Shown piece by piece: positions 17,168 to 26,189 of a DNA stretch of 64,000 nucleotides. The first letter of the stretch is position 1. The number at the start of each line of letters is the position of its first letter. Under the pieces are notes generated by a model that ran no database searches, was not told the origin of the DNA, and saw only the letters and a program-made list of their open reading frames with translations. Position numbers and translations under genes: made by a program. The stretch is from NCBI GenBank assembly GCA_028289365.1, contig JANQQM010000076.1:1-64000 (forward strand), in the 5' to 3' direction. The stretch comes from Salaquimonas sp. (GTDB lineage Bacteria; Pseudomonadota; Alphaproteobacteria; Rhizobiales; Rhizobiaceae).

Positions 17168-19021
17168 ATGAAGCGCTTTATCATCAGCGCTGCAATTGTA
17201 ATCGCCAGCATCGCCGGGCTGATTGCCGCATTGCCGTATTTTGTGTCTTCCGATGCGGTTCGCGAGCAAATCCTCAAACAGGCAGTCCAGGTTACCGGCC
17301 GTGAGATGTCCTTTCGCGAAGCGCCGCGGGTCTTGTTCAATCCGTTTCTCGGAATTGAGATCAATAGCGTCATCTTTGAGGATCCATTTGCCGGCCCAGA
17401 TGATCCGCCATTGCTTCAAATGGACCACCTCCGAGGTCAGCTGGATCTGTTTTCCGCAATATTTGGCCGCGCCGAGATAAAGCTGTTTCAGTTTATCCGC
17501 CCGAAGTTCAATTTCCGGATCTATGAGAACGGAGATGTAGGATGGCATTTCCCTGAGGGCCAGGTCTGGGATGTTCTGGAAAAGGCTCGTGACCAGGGCA
17601 CAGCGCAGGAAGGCGAAGCGGTCACCGAAGTTGCTGAACTGCCCGTCGTCAAACTCGGTGAATTCGAGATTGTCGATGGCATAATCGAGTTCGAGGATCG
17701 AAGCACCCAATCGCGTGAGACGATAACCAACATCAATGCCCGCATCGTATGGCCGGATACAGCCTCACCATTGACCGTCTCCGGTTCAAGCATCTGGCGC
17801 GATGAGGCATTTGAATTCACGCTTGCCAGCCAGGAAGCGCTGATGTTGTTCTCCGGCGGCGGTACCGCGCTTGAGTTCATGGCAAATTCCGGGGCATTCA
17901 CGACGAGCTTTGCCGGAATTGCCAATACGCTGTCCGATCTTCACCTGTCGGGAGACGTTCATTTTGCCTCCCCATCCTTGCGCCGGTTCTTGAACTTTTT
18001 GGGCGAGCCGGTTCTTCCGGGTTCAACATTGGCCGAGTTTGAGGCAGCCGGAAAAATGACGGGAACCGTTCGTCAGATTCAGCTGAACGATGCGACGATT
18101 TCACTCGACGGAAATCAGGGTAGCGGTGTCCTCCAGATTGCAAGACGCAAACCCGGCAAGGTGCTGATCAATGGCACCCTCGCTTATGACGCCATCGACT
18201 TCACACCGTATTTTTCGGCGCTTCGCCAGGAAATCGCCATTGGCAAGAACACCATACCGGCCAGTGATCTGCTACAGCTGGCCGACATGGATTTGCGACT
18301 GTCGGCAACCGAAGCGAAGATTGACGAAATCAGCCTGGCCAATTTTGCTGCCTCCCTCAGCGTCCAGGACAACCGGTCGGTATTCAATATTGGCAACGCA
18401 AACCTTTTTGGCGGTGTCCTTGTCGGAGAATTTGGATTGGCAGAAAACGGCGCCATCAGCGAATTCAAGGCAAATGCGATTTATTCGGACTTCGATGTGG
18501 CACTGGTCAATGCCGCGCTTGGCAGGTCGCAATTGAACCTCCTCGGACGCGGCAAGGCGCAAATCGATATTCAGTCCTCCGGCAGTGCGGCAATTGATCT
18601 TGCCAGAAACCTCAAGGGTCAGGTGCAGTTCAAGATATCCGACGGTTTTCTCACCGGAATCGATATGGGTACGTTGCGTAGCACGGTCCTGTCGGCGCAA
18701 TCCGGATCGGATACACTCGAGCCCGGTGGACAAACCGCCTTTGATTTGCTCGAGGGCAATGTGGCATTCAATAGAAGTTCCTCATGGATTCGCTCGATGC
18801 ATCTGCATGCACCTGATGTCTCTGCGCAGATTGCAGGACGTTCGGCCCTGGATCTGAGCGCGATCGCGCTTAGACTGCGGATCGGACCGCCTGTGGAGGC
18901 TACCGAAAGGCCAGACCAGGAAGACCAGGAATTCAATAATGACACGCTCGTTTTGGTGGGCGGTTCGGTTGACAATCCTATTGTCACCTGGGTTCCCATC
19001 ATTGCCACGCCGTCGAACTGA
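17168..19021 (+). CDS. AsmA family envelope protein
   Basis: A 617-residue protein with a single N-terminal membrane anchor (about residues 5-25) and a long beta-rich periplasmic part. AsmA features are visible at both ends: ILKQAVQVTGREMSFR near 35-50, and the AsmA_2-type C-terminal segment IDIQSSGSAAIDLARNLKG near 466-485 followed by the FKISDGFLTGIDM motif. These proteins bridge inner and outer membranes and are linked to lipid transport and outer-membrane homeostasis. GAGGGG 5 bases before the ATG supports the start. It stands alone between long gaps. Confidence 0.88.
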   Translation: MKRFIISAAIVIASIAGLIAALPYFVSSDAVREQILKQAVQVTGREMSFREAPRVLFNPFLGIEINSVIFEDPFAGPDDPPLLQMDHLRGQLDLFSAIFGRAEIKLFQFIRPKFNFRIYENGDVGWHFPEGQVWDVLEKARDQGTAQEGEAVTEVAELPVVKLGEFEIVDGIIEFEDRSTQSRETITNINARIVWPDTASPLTVSGSSIWRDEAFEFTLASQEALMLFSGGGTALEFMANSGAFTTSFAGIANTLSDLHLSGDVHFASPSLRRFLNFLGEPVLPGSTLAEFEAAGKMTGTVRQIQLNDATISLDGNQGSGVLQIARRKPGKVLINGTLAYDAIDFTPYFSALRQEIAIGKNTIPASDLLQLADMDLRLSATEAKIDEISLANFAASLSVQDNRSVFNIGNANLFGGVLVGEFGLAENGAISEFKANAIYSDFDVALVNAALGRSQLNLLGRGKAQIDIQSSGSAAIDLARNLKGQVQFKISDGFLTGIDMGTLRSTVLSAQSGSDTLEPGGQTAFDLLEGNVAFNRSSSWIRSMHLHAPDVSAQIAGRSALDLSAIALRLRIGPPVEATERPDQEDQEFNNDTLVLVGGSVDNPIVTWVPIIATPSN

Positions 19022-19236
19022 ACCCTGTATCCCTGCATTAAGGTTGATTTCAGCTAGGGCACGGCAAGAATTGAGTAGTCGAGGGAATCCGACTATGTTC
19101 TAATTGAACTAATCGCGGCTAACTTAAGCTGCAGGCCAGACAGGCCCCGAATTCTCCATGAGGCTGAATTGAAACAGTTCTTTGTCACTATTGGAGTTGA
19201 AGAGACCGGAAATCCTCGGCACCAGCGGTACCCGAC

Positions 19237-19479
19237 ATGCTTCGCCTGTTAACGACGATTGTTAAGATAGCAGTTGCTTCCCTGATTACCGGGGTCATCC
19301 TGGCAAAACTCAATCTGTCAGCTGAACAATTGCTGCTTGAACTTGGGCTGACACCGGAACGCGTGATCACAATGCTTGAATCAGGCGCAAAATGGGTAAT
19401 TCCGAATATTATCCTCGGATCACTCGTTGTCGTTCCGGTTTGGCTGGTCATCTATCTTTTCCGGCCACCGCGCAGCTGA
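19237..19479 (+). CDS. Small two-helix membrane protein (DUF6460-like)
   Basis: An 80-residue protein with hydrophobic segments at about 5-25 and 52-75, separated by a charged loop (LNLSAEQLLLELGLTPERV). It resembles the small DUF6460 proteins of Hyphomicrobiales, of unknown function. The start is the ATG at 19237; no strong ribosome site is visible. It is convergent with the cytochrome c gene, 38 bases apart. The family call is tentative but coding is likely given length and composition. Confidence 0.65.
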   Translation: MLRLLTTIVKIAVASLITGVILAKLNLSAEQLLLELGLTPERVITMLESGAKWVIPNIILGSLVVVPVWLVIYLFRPPRS

Positions 19480-19517
19480 CGACCGGAATTTTTCAGTTCA
19501 CACAGGCGCAATCCGAC

Positions 19518-19973
19518 CTATTTGTCCTTTATGCGGTATAGCTTGTGGCAGGATGCGCAATCAGCCAGTAGCTCGTCATAGACGGCATTGAACGCTTCCA
19601 CTGTTTGTGGTTTTGCATCGACTCCGGCCTTCGCATCCTTGATGAAATCCACGACTTTGGCTTCGAAATCTGACTTGTCTTCCCAGATTGCTGGATTAGC
19701 GCCCTTATGGACCGAACCTTCAGGAAATTTACCCTGAAACGCCAATGCACCAGTATAGGTCATACGCAGCACGGCTTCGGCCAATTCCGGGTCAAACGGT
19801 CTTTCGCCCTTGATCATTGGCACAGCTTTGGAAGCGCCGAAGCGGATTGTATCCATTGCCGCCGTTCTTACCTCAACGACATCAGAAGCAATTACCAGTG
19901 ATGTTGCCAGAAAAAAAACGCCAGCAAACAGTGTTGCAACCGCCATCGGCTGCCTAATTAATTGGCGCATCAT
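19518..19973 (-). CDS. Cytochrome c'/c-556 family protein
   Basis: A 151-residue periplasmic monoheme cytochrome. A signal peptide (hydrophobic core about 11-29) is followed by a four-helix-bundle body and a C-terminal heme site, C139-A-S-C-H143, the position typical of cytochromes c' and c-556. Roles in this family include NO binding and electron shuttling; which applies here is unknown. It is a single gene, convergent with the DUF6460-like gene and upstream of the ScfR-like gene on the same strand, with about 160 bases between. Confidence 0.9.
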   Translation of the reverse strand: MMRQLIRQPMAVATLFAGVFFLATSLVIASDVVEVRTAAMDTIRFGASKAVPMIKGERPFDPELAEAVLRMTYTGALAFQGKFPEGSVHKGANPAIWEDKSDFEAKVVDFIKDAKAGVDAKPQTVEAFNAVYDELLADCASCHKLYRIKDK

Positions 19974-20132
19974 GTCCCCCCAAGCTTGGTATGTTATCGC
20001 TAACTTATTTGGTTAACCTATGACACTTTTTGCTTACACGTCAAGGCCGCTACAGCCGGAACGTGCAAATTCGTGACTGTTGGTTTGGATAATCCCGCAT
20101 GATTGGCAAACCGGACATCGGCTTGTCAGCCC

Positions 20133-21554
20133 CTACTGAAAGTCAAAGACGGACATTCCCGACACCATTTCATCAAGGCCCAATGGGCGGGTTACGGGAG
20201 GTTCGGCACGGGAAAAACATCCCTGTCTTTCACAAAGCCGGCAGACCGGTCCGATCGGAATGGGTTTTTGAACCTTGCCTGCCACTGCCTCTCCATAGGT
20301 GATGTCTCCGGCAAAGGCGAAATCGCAGCCAAGCAAAATAGCGGTCCTGCGCACAGGTTCGCTATAGCTTGCCTGCGGTCCTTCAAGCGTGCGGGCTATC
20401 CCGAGAAACTCGGCACCATCCGGCATCTCGTAATGTTCGACAAAAATTTGTCCGGGTTGATTGAATGCCGAATGTACTGCCAGTTTTGGACACTGGCCAC
20501 CGAACCGGGCGTGTGGAAAGCCCTGTGTGCCCGCTTGTCTGAAGCGGTTTCCGGCCTGGTCTACTTCCAACATGAAGAATGGCACAACCGTTCTGCCCTG
20601 CTTGGCCAATGTGGTAAGCCGGTTGGCCGCTTGTTCGAAGGAAACCCCGAACCGCGATCGAAGAATGTCGACATCATATTTTGCCCGGATCGCTGCATCC
20701 AGGAAACTGTCATAAGGCATCATCAGGGCATGGGCGGCATAACGTGCGAGTTCAAAGCGCGCCAGGCGCGCCGCCTCATCCCCGGAAAACCCAAGGGCAT
20801 CGATCTCTGCCGATATCGCATCGCGCAATTCGAGCAGGCAGGCCTCGGTTGCTATTTCCCGAAGCTGGTCGAAGGGCGATAGTCGTTCAGAGATAAACAG
20901 GCGCGACGAGTGCCGGTCATACCGCCGGCGCCAGATCGGCATGGTCTCAAGTGGAAGTAACCTGACGGAAATGTCGTGTTCTTTCTTCAGCCAGTTTCGA
21001 AGGGCGGCTCCAAGATCGCGCCCGGGAGACAGGGTCTCGTGAAACCGGGTGACCGCAGTTTCAATTCCCGCATGGTAGTTTGGCCGCGTTTCAAATCGCT
21101 CGCGGACTTCGTCAGATGGCAGTTTTGCCGCAGACGTCGCAGTCACATGCCCCTCGCGGGCGAGCACATCTGACAGATCCGACAAACGATCGAGCGATTC
21201 CTTGTAGGCGCGGTAGAGCTTCAATATCCCGATCGCGGCATTGGGCGCAGCATCGGCGATCTCGACCAGTTCCTGCGGAGAAGGTATTTCGCCGGCCAGC
21301 AACGGGTCTGAGAACACTTCCTTGAGCGCGCCGGCATTTGCTGCCTCTGTTCCCCGCAATTCGTCGAGATCCAGCTTGTAGACCGAAGAAAGCTTGAGGA
21401 GCAGCTGTACGGTGAGCGGACGCTGATTGCGCTCGATCAGATTAAGGTAGGAAGGCGAAATCCCGAGTTCGCCCGCCATTGCCGTTTGGGTTAGGTCCAT
21501 GGAGTGCCGGATACGGCGAATGCGCGGACCTGCAAATATCTTCTGTTCAGCCAT
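20133..21554 (-). CDS. ScfR/RamB-type short-chain acyl-responsive regulator
   Basis: A 473-residue XRE regulator. The N-terminal helix-turn-helix (about 8-66, MAGELGISPSYLNLIERNQR) is followed by an ImmA/IrrE-like domain with a degenerate metalloprotease motif around 240-275 (REIATEACLLELRDAI). The C-terminal DUF2083 domain includes CRLCERQGCFSRAE near 440-453. Such regulators (RamB in actinobacteria, ScfR-type in rhizobia) control acetate and propionate genes. It is divergent from aceA, and a cluster of TTTACAA motifs fills the 248-base region between them, starting right at its own start codon. Control of aceA and itself is inferred. Confidence 0.88.
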   Translation of the reverse strand: MAEQKIFAGPRIRRIRHSMDLTQTAMAGELGISPSYLNLIERNQRPLTVQLLLKLSSVYKLDLDELRGTEAANAGALKEVFSDPLLAGEIPSPQELVEIADAAPNAAIGILKLYRAYKESLDRLSDLSDVLAREGHVTATSAAKLPSDEVRERFETRPNYHAGIETAVTRFHETLSPGRDLGAALRNWLKKEHDISVRLLPLETMPIWRRRYDRHSSRLFISERLSPFDQLREIATEACLLELRDAISAEIDALGFSGDEAARLARFELARYAAHALMMPYDSFLDAAIRAKYDVDILRSRFGVSFEQAANRLTTLAKQGRTVVPFFMLEVDQAGNRFRQAGTQGFPHARFGGQCPKLAVHSAFNQPGQIFVEHYEMPDGAEFLGIARTLEGPQASYSEPVRRTAILLGCDFAFAGDITYGEAVAGKVQKPIPIGPVCRLCERQGCFSRAEPPVTRPLGLDEMVSGMSVFDFQ

Positions 21555-21555
21555 T

Positions 21556-21819
21556 TTTACAACAATTTACAACCTGCATCAGGATTTTCGGTGAAATCTG
21601 CTTTTACAATATTTACAGATTTACAAGTCAGTTTTGTAAAATACCAGACAGCGTGACCCGAAACAAGCGCTGATTTACTGAATTTTGCTCGCCAAATTTT
21701 GCAGTGCAATGTAAATTCTCTCTATCGAACGATGTCCTCCCGGATTCTTCAAAAGGATCAAAAAGGCTGTCAGATTTTACAAACAAGGAAATGGAATAAA
21801 ATATGACTGATTTTTACAA
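21556..21819. promoter_or_regulatory. Array of TTTACAA motifs between ScfR-like gene and aceA
   Basis: Exact TTTACAA copies begin at 21556, 21566, 21603, 21620, 21776 and 21813 (the last inside aceA codons 4-6). An inverted copy (TTGTAAA) lies at 21634 and a near copy, TTTACAG, at 21612. Such density in about 260 bases is strong evidence of a specific operator array. The ScfR-like regulator encoded alongside is the obvious binder, by inference; RamB operators have the related core TTTGCAAA. Confidence 0.7.
21699..21709. promoter_or_regulatory. TTGCAGTGCAA palindrome upstream of aceA, PhaR-type site
   Basis: A perfect 11-base palindrome containing TGC-AGT-GCA, about 95 bases before the aceA start. 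Its nine-base core equals that of the downstream site in the phasin operator, read on the other strand. This hints that PHB status feeds into glyoxylate shunt control. Inferred from the site only. Confidence 0.55.
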
Positions 21820-23089
21820 TCTCGTTCCTTCAGCCCCGCAGGGCCGGTTTGATGGGGTTGAACGACCCTATTCACCGCAGGATGTAAGCCGTTTGCGCGG
21901 TTCCATCGAGATCAAGTATTCGCTTGCCGAAATGGGTGCAAACCGGCTGTGGAAACTCCTCCAGGAAGAAGACTATGTAAATTCTCTGGGTGCGCTTTCC
22001 GGCAACCAGGCAATGCAGATGGTCAGAGCCGGTCTGAAAGCAATCTATCTCTCCGGTTGGCAGGTTGCTGCTGATGCCAATACGGCTTCAGCCATGTATC
22101 CCGACCAGTCGCTTTATCCAGCCAATGCCGGTCCCGAATTGTGCAAGCGCATCAATCGCACCTTGCAGCGCGCTGACCAGATCGAGGTTTCCGAAGGCAA
22201 GCATTCAGTAGACACTTGGTTTGCCCCGATTGTGGCCGACGCCGAAGCAGGGTTTGGCGGCCCGCTGAATTCGTTTGAATTGATGAAAGCCTATATCGAG
22301 GCAGGCGCGGCTGGCGTTCATTACGAAGACCAGTTGGCATCCGAAAAGAAATGCGGTCATCTCGGCGGCAAGGTTCTTATCCCGACCGGCCAGCATATTC
22401 GCAATCTGAATGCGGCAAGGTTGGCTGCCGACGTCATGGGCACGCCGACATTGGTAATCGCCCGCACCGACGCGGAAGCGGCAAAACTGCTGACTTCGGA
22501 CATTGATGAAAACGACAAGCCATTTGTCGATTATGACAAGGGCCGCACCGCCGAGGGCTTCTACAATGTCCGCAACGGCATGGATCCATGCATCGCCCGC
22601 GCGGTACAATATGCACCTTATTGCGACCTGATCTGGTGCGAAACATCAAAACCAGACCTGGAACAGGCCAAGCGCTTTGCCGAAGGTGTGCACAAGCACC
22701 ATCCGGACCAGATGCTGGCCTATAACTGCTCGCCATCCTTCAACTGGAAGCAGAACCTGGACGACGCGACGATCGCAAAGTTCCAGCGTGAACTCGGCGC
22801 GATGGGCTACAAGTTTCAGTTCATCACCCTGGCCGGTTTCCACCAGCTCAATCACGGCATGTTCGAATTGGCGCGCGGCTACAAGGACCGCCAGATGGCA
22901 GCCTATTCCGAGCTTCAGGAAGCGGAATTCGGCTCCGAAGTGAACGGCTATACCGCCACCAAGCACCAGCGCGAAGTCGGAACCGGATATTTCGATGCCG
23001 TTTCCATGGCGATTTCCGGCGGCCAGTCATCAACCACAGCAATGGGCGAATCCACCGAGAGTGCCCAATTCGTCGAGGCTGCCGAGTAA
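21803..23089 (+). CDS. aceA: Isocitrate lyase
   Basis: Cleaves isocitrate to glyoxylate and succinate in the glyoxylate shunt, needed for growth on acetate, fatty acids or PHB. At 428 residues it is the short proteobacterial form. The catalytic signature KKCGHLGGK holds Cys184, and the metal-binding [11 protein letters not shown] and NCSPSFNW motifs are present. AAGGA lies about 14 bases and AATGGA about 9 bases before the ATG. It is followed by a small conserved gene and a strong terminator, forming a two-gene operon. The upstream region carries the TTTACAA array and a PhaR-type palindrome. Confidence 0.97.
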   Translation: MTDFYNLVPSAPQGRFDGVERPYSPQDVSRLRGSIEIKYSLAEMGANRLWKLLQEEDYVNSLGALSGNQAMQMVRAGLKAIYLSGWQVAADANTASAMYPDQSLYPANAGPELCKRINRTLQRADQIEVSEGKHSVDTWFAPIVADAEAGFGGPLNSFELMKAYIEAGAAGVHYEDQLASEKKCGHLGGKVLIPTGQHIRNLNAARLAADVMGTPTLVIARTDAEAAKLLTSDIDENDKPFVDYDKGRTAEGFYNVRNGMDPCIARAVQYAPYCDLIWCETSKPDLEQAKRFAEGVHKHHPDQMLAYNCSPSFNWKQNLDDATIAKFQRELGAMGYKFQFITLAGFHQLNHGMFELARGYKDRQMAAYSELQEAEFGSEVNGYTATKHQREVGTGYFDAVSMAISGGQSSTTAMGESTESAQFVEAAE

Positions 23090-23128
23090 GCAGTCATCCA
23101 GAGGCAAAGGCAGAAAAGGAGTATTCAC

Positions 23129-23362
23129 ATGAACGCCCAGCCACCTGTCAAACAACGTACCGAGGAAATGGCCTCGGCAATGAGCACCGATGAACAGGCA
23201 GCCATCCGCATGGTTGCAAACGACCTGCACCGGCTCAACCAGTCGGTTATGAAAGCGGTGGAAGCCGGCATCTCGGTCGAACTAATCCGCTCGGCCCGCC
23301 ATCACTGCGGAAATGGTAATTTCGGTGACCTGCTGACACCGGTCATCGTCAAGACAAGCTAG
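23129..23362 (+). CDS. Small conserved protein of the aceA operon
   Basis: A 77-residue soluble protein with a conserved-looking core (LHRLNQSVMKAVEAGISVEL, then SARHHCGNGNFGDLL). AAGGAG lies 9 bases before the ATG at 23129. It starts 40 bases after aceA and shares its terminator. Similar small proteins follow isocitrate lyase genes in other Hyphomicrobiales as far as I recall, but I cannot name the family. A role in glyoxylate shunt regulation or enzyme association is only a guess from position. Confidence 0.72.
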   Translation: MNAQPPVKQRTEEMASAMSTDEQAAIRMVANDLHRLNQSVMKAVEAGISVELIRSARHHCGNGNFGDLLTPVIVKTS

Positions 23363-23387
23363 ACGCTTTTTCTCCACAGCCAACTTG

Positions 23388-23417
23388 CCCGCCGCACGCC
23401 AATGCGGCGGGTTTTTT
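23388..23417 (+). terminator. Rho-independent terminator of the aceA operon
   Basis: CCCGCCGCA (23388-23396) and TGCGGCGGG (23403-23411) form a perfect 9-base stem with a 6-base loop, followed by TTTTTTG. It ends the aceA transcript before the methyltransferase gene. Confidence 0.93.
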
Positions 23418-23494
23418 GTTGGGGCGAGACAGTAAATTGTAATGCAGCTACACAATGCATTTTCAGTTGCCCGTTCTCAGATTATGACTGGAGA

Positions 23495-24106
23495 ATGACC
23501 AAGGAAGCTGATCAGATCATCGACCTGTATCGCCGGTATGCAGATACATGGGCCAACCTTCGCGGGAAAAACCTGCAGGAGAAAAAATGGCTCGATAAAT
23601 TCCTGGAACTGCTGCCGGACAATCCGTCAGTTCTCGATATCGGGTGTGGTTCGGGCGATCCCATTGCCCGCTATTTGCTTGAGAACGGCTGTTTGATGAC
23701 AGGCATCGATTCCGCTCCGGAAATGATCAAGATCGCGGAAGGATATTTTCCAAAGGCCGAGTGGGTGGTCTCGGACATGCGTACCCTGCAACTGGGCAGG
23801 AAGTTTCAGGGTATTCTGGCCTGGAACAGCACCTTTCATCTGACGCCGGACGATCAGCGCGGCATGTTTCCTGTTTTCCGGCAGCATGCCGCAAACGGAG
23901 CCGCCCTCATGTTCACAAGTGGTCCACGCTATGGCGAGGTAATGGGCGAACTCGAAGGAGAGGCGCTCTATCACGCCAGCCTTGATGGCGATGAATACCG
24001 GGAACTGCTCGATCGGCATGGCTTCGAACTCGTCGACAATGTCGTCGAAGACCCGGATTGCGGTCTGCACACAGTCTGGCTTGCCCAGCTCTGTGATGTG
24101 GAATGA
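23495..24106 (+). CDS. Class I SAM-dependent methyltransferase
   Basis: About 203 residues with the Rossmann-type SAM fold: motif I VLDIGCGSGDPIARYLL near 47-63, acidic end of strand 2 in TGIDSAPEM, and WVVSDMRTL and GILAWNSTFHL as motifs II-III. The start at ATG 23495 gives the family's usual N-terminus (TKEADQIIDLYRRYADTW); the open frame upstream runs back over the aceA terminator and is not coding. GGAG lies very close to this ATG, so initiation may be weak. The methyl acceptor is unknown. It is convergent with the TetR gene. Confidence 0.82.
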   Translation: MTKEADQIIDLYRRYADTWANLRGKNLQEKKWLDKFLELLPDNPSVLDIGCGSGDPIARYLLENGCLMTGIDSAPEMIKIAEGYFPKAEWVVSDMRTLQLGRKFQGILAWNSTFHLTPDDQRGMFPVFRQHAANGAALMFTSGPRYGEVMGELEGEALYHASLDGDEYRELLDRHGFELVDNVVEDPDCGLHTVWLAQLCDVE

Positions 24107-24115
24107 TGCGATTGG

Positions 24116-24706
24116 CTATTTGTCGATCTTGTAGTGAGACAGGAACATTGCGACGCAGTCTTTCATGACGCCTTCCAGCTTCCGTTTCTCACCAAGCAGG
24201 AATTCGGGCCAGAAGAAGAATGACTTCACCAGGCCCAGCAGCTGGTTTGTTGCATATACCGGATCAGCCTTGCGCATGGCACCAGCTTCCATCGCCTCGG
24301 CGATAAGCTGCGTGATTGGATAATCATGAGTGGCAAATTCAGCAAAGAACGCCCGCGACCTTTCCAGATCCCGGAGCAACTCGGCATTGACCATGCGGCT
24401 CAGGCCCATGGTCTCCTTTTCCGTGATAACCACGACATAACGCTCCAAGGCCTCAACCAGCTGTTCGTCTATTGGTCGATCGGCATCAAAGGCAACGGGG
24501 GCCATCACCGAATTTCTCTCGATCATGATCTCGCAAATCGCGTTGAACAGGTCTTCCTTGCTTTCAAAGTGATTGTAGAGGGTGCGGCTCGAAACACCGG
24601 CGCGTTTTGCGATTTGAGTGGTCTTGGCTCCCAGATACCCTTGCTCCCGGAACTCTTCGATAGCCGCCTCGATGATATTTTCTCGTTTCTTTTCAGTCAG
24701 TTTCAC
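24116..24706 (-). CDS. TetR family transcriptional regulator
   Basis: A 196-residue repressor: N-terminal helix-turn-helix at about 7-52 (TTQIAKRAGVSSRTLYNHFESKEDL) and an AefR-like helical C-terminal domain (LLGLVKSFFFWPEFLLG near 158-174). The start appears to be GTG at 24706, with no clear ribosome site. It is divergent from the alpha/beta hydrolase gene, and two dyads of GTAAA/TTTAC half-sites occupy the 113-base gap. Control of the hydrolase and of itself is the simplest reading. Confidence 0.88.
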   Translation of the reverse strand: MKLTEKKRENIIEAAIEEFREQGYLGAKTTQIAKRAGVSSRTLYNHFESKEDLFNAICEIMIERNSVMAPVAFDADRPIDEQLVEALERYVVVITEKETMGLSRMVNAELLRDLERSRAFFAEFATHDYPITQLIAEAMEAGAMRKADPVYATNQLLGLVKSFFFWPEFLLGEKRKLEGVMKDCVAMFLSHYKIDK

Positions 24707-24730
24707 GTGCAGGTACCAGTTTCTTCAAAA

Positions 24731-24791
24731 AAGTAAAAAAACTTGTTTACTTTTTCAATTTCTCATCCTAAATGTAAACACATCAGTTTAC
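24731..24791. promoter_or_regulatory. Two GTAAA/TTTAC dyads, probable TetR operators
   Basis: AAGTAAA (24731-24737) pairs with TTTACTT (24746-24752) across 8 bases, and GTAAAC (24774-24779) pairs with GTTTAC (24786-24791) across 6 bases. Both share the same half-site and lie in the short divergent gap, the second within 30 bases of the hydrolase start. Binding by the adjacent TetR protein is inferred. Confidence 0.65.
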
Positions 24792-24819
24792 TTTTGCAAC
24801 GACAGGAAGCAAACAGCCA

Positions 24820-25764
24820 ATGACACAGAACACATACCACGCTGGCAAAAACAAAGTGACCTTCAAATCCTTCGGCGTGGATTTGGCAGGTGATCTTTAC
24901 CTCCCTGAAGGTTTTGATGAGAACAAGAAATACAAGGCAATCGTGGGTGCCAGCCCGTTCCCGCAGGTCAAAGACCAAATTCCGGCAACCTATGGTCCGG
25001 AAATGGCCAAGAGAGGCTTCATCTACCTCGGCTTCGATTACCTGGGCATGGGCGAGTCCCCAGCACTCCCGGGGGAGTTCAAACAGTCGCGCTACATGTT
25101 CCGGTTGATTGAAAACACATGGGATGCGGTGTCCTACCTTGGAACCCTTCCCTTTGTTGACGAGATTTTCGGTCTGGGCGTATGCCAGGGCGGCTCGATC
25201 ATCGCATCGGCTGCTGTGACAGATCATCGGATCAAGAAGATCGCCATGGTTTCCGGCATGATGGCTGCGGATGCGTTCCAATGGTCCCACCGTGACAGGG
25301 CCAATCAACTGATCACTGCTTCGACCGCCTCGATGCAGAAGATGTATGAAACCGGCGAGCCGGACTACGTTGCCCCCTTTGGCCTGAACGACGAGATGTC
25401 CCGGCAGGATTTCATCGACCTGGGCATCAACCCGATGGCTGGCGAAACCTATGACTATTACGGTCGCGATGGCGCGAAAGGGCCGGTAGCGGTTACAAAT
25501 TACACCAACATGCATATCGGTGATCAGGTCATGCAGTCTCTGATTTCCATCGGCGAAGCCTATGCCGACAAAATTACGCAGCCTTCTCTGACGATCTACG
25601 GCACATCGGCCGTCACGGCGCCATGCTCAACCCAGTTTGTTGAAAAGCTCACGAATGAGCATCAGGAGCTGGCTTTGGATGAGTTCAGCCATGTTGACTT
25701 CTACCACAAGCCCGAGGCCGTAAAAGCGTCGACCGATGCTGTGGCAGAGTTCTTCAACAAGTGA
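24820..25764 (+). CDS. Alpha/beta hydrolase with a likely cysteine nucleophile
   Basis: A 314-residue soluble alpha/beta hydrolase of the dienelactone-hydrolase-like group. The nucleophile elbow reads G-V-C122-Q-G-G rather than G-x-S-x-G, so cysteine is the predicted nucleophile. The acid is expected around 263-268 (TIYGTSAVTAPCS) and the histidine is in EFSHVDFYH near 287-295. AGGAAGC lies 11 bases before the ATG. Regulated by the divergent TetR gene, by inference. The physiological substrate is unknown; a detoxification esterase or lactonase is plausible. Confidence 0.85.
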   Translation: MTQNTYHAGKNKVTFKSFGVDLAGDLYLPEGFDENKKYKAIVGASPFPQVKDQIPATYGPEMAKRGFIYLGFDYLGMGESPALPGEFKQSRYMFRLIENTWDAVSYLGTLPFVDEIFGLGVCQGGSIIASAAVTDHRIKKIAMVSGMMAADAFQWSHRDRANQLITASTASMQKMYETGEPDYVAPFGLNDEMSRQDFIDLGINPMAGETYDYYGRDGAKGPVAVTNYTNMHIGDQVMQSLISIGEAYADKITQPSLTIYGTSAVTAPCSTQFVEKLTNEHQELALDEFSHVDFYHKPEAVKASTDAVAEFFNK

Positions 25765-25884
25765 ACGGATGGGGTAGTGGTCATACAATGACCGCTACCT
25801 TCTCTACCAATAAGCATACCTTGGTACACTGTGCAGCATTGGTCACATTTGGCTCTGCGCGGTCTTGCGATGCACCCAACACCG

Positions 25885-26172
25885 TCAAACACCTTCCACA
25901 ATCAGCACTTCGGAATCGGCATATGCCTGGCGCAGTTTCGCTGCCGCCTGATATTCCGGCGAGTTGTAACAAGCCAGTGCTAAGTCATAGCTTTCAAATT
26001 CGATGACCACATGCCGCTCCCGGGCCGGGCCTTCGACAGGGTCATATTTCCCGCCACGCACCAGGAAGTTCGCGTCGAATTTCTCAAACGCCTTTGCATC
26101 CGCTGCAATATATTTCGGATAATTGTCAGGGTCGTTCACCGTGACGTGGACAATCCAGTATCCCTTCGCCAT
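25885..26172 (-). CDS. DUF1330 domain-containing protein
   Basis: A 95-residue ferredoxin-like-fold protein of the DUF1330 family, complete from KGYWIVHVTVNDPDNYPKY to the C-terminal VLIVEGV. Members form dimeric alpha/beta barrels; no reaction is established. GAGCAGGAAATGG supplies a ribosome site before the ATG at 26172. It is the last gene of a leftward run after the membrane hydrolase gene (17-base gap), so cotranscription with it is likely. Confidence 0.9.
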   Translation of the reverse strand: MAKGYWIVHVTVNDPDNYPKYIAADAKAFEKFDANFLVRGGKYDPVEGPARERHVVIEFESYDLALACYNSPEYQAAAKLRQAYADSEVLIVEGV

Positions 26173-26189
26173 TTCCTGCTCCGCTCAGA

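Noticed and set aside
20103-20882. 259-codon frame antisense to the ScfR-like gene
   Set aside because: It is the shadow of a well-supported gene; its translation has no domain.
23402-23494. N-terminal extension of the methyltransferase
   Set aside because: It begins within the aceA terminator and gives a Cys-rich start unlike the family.
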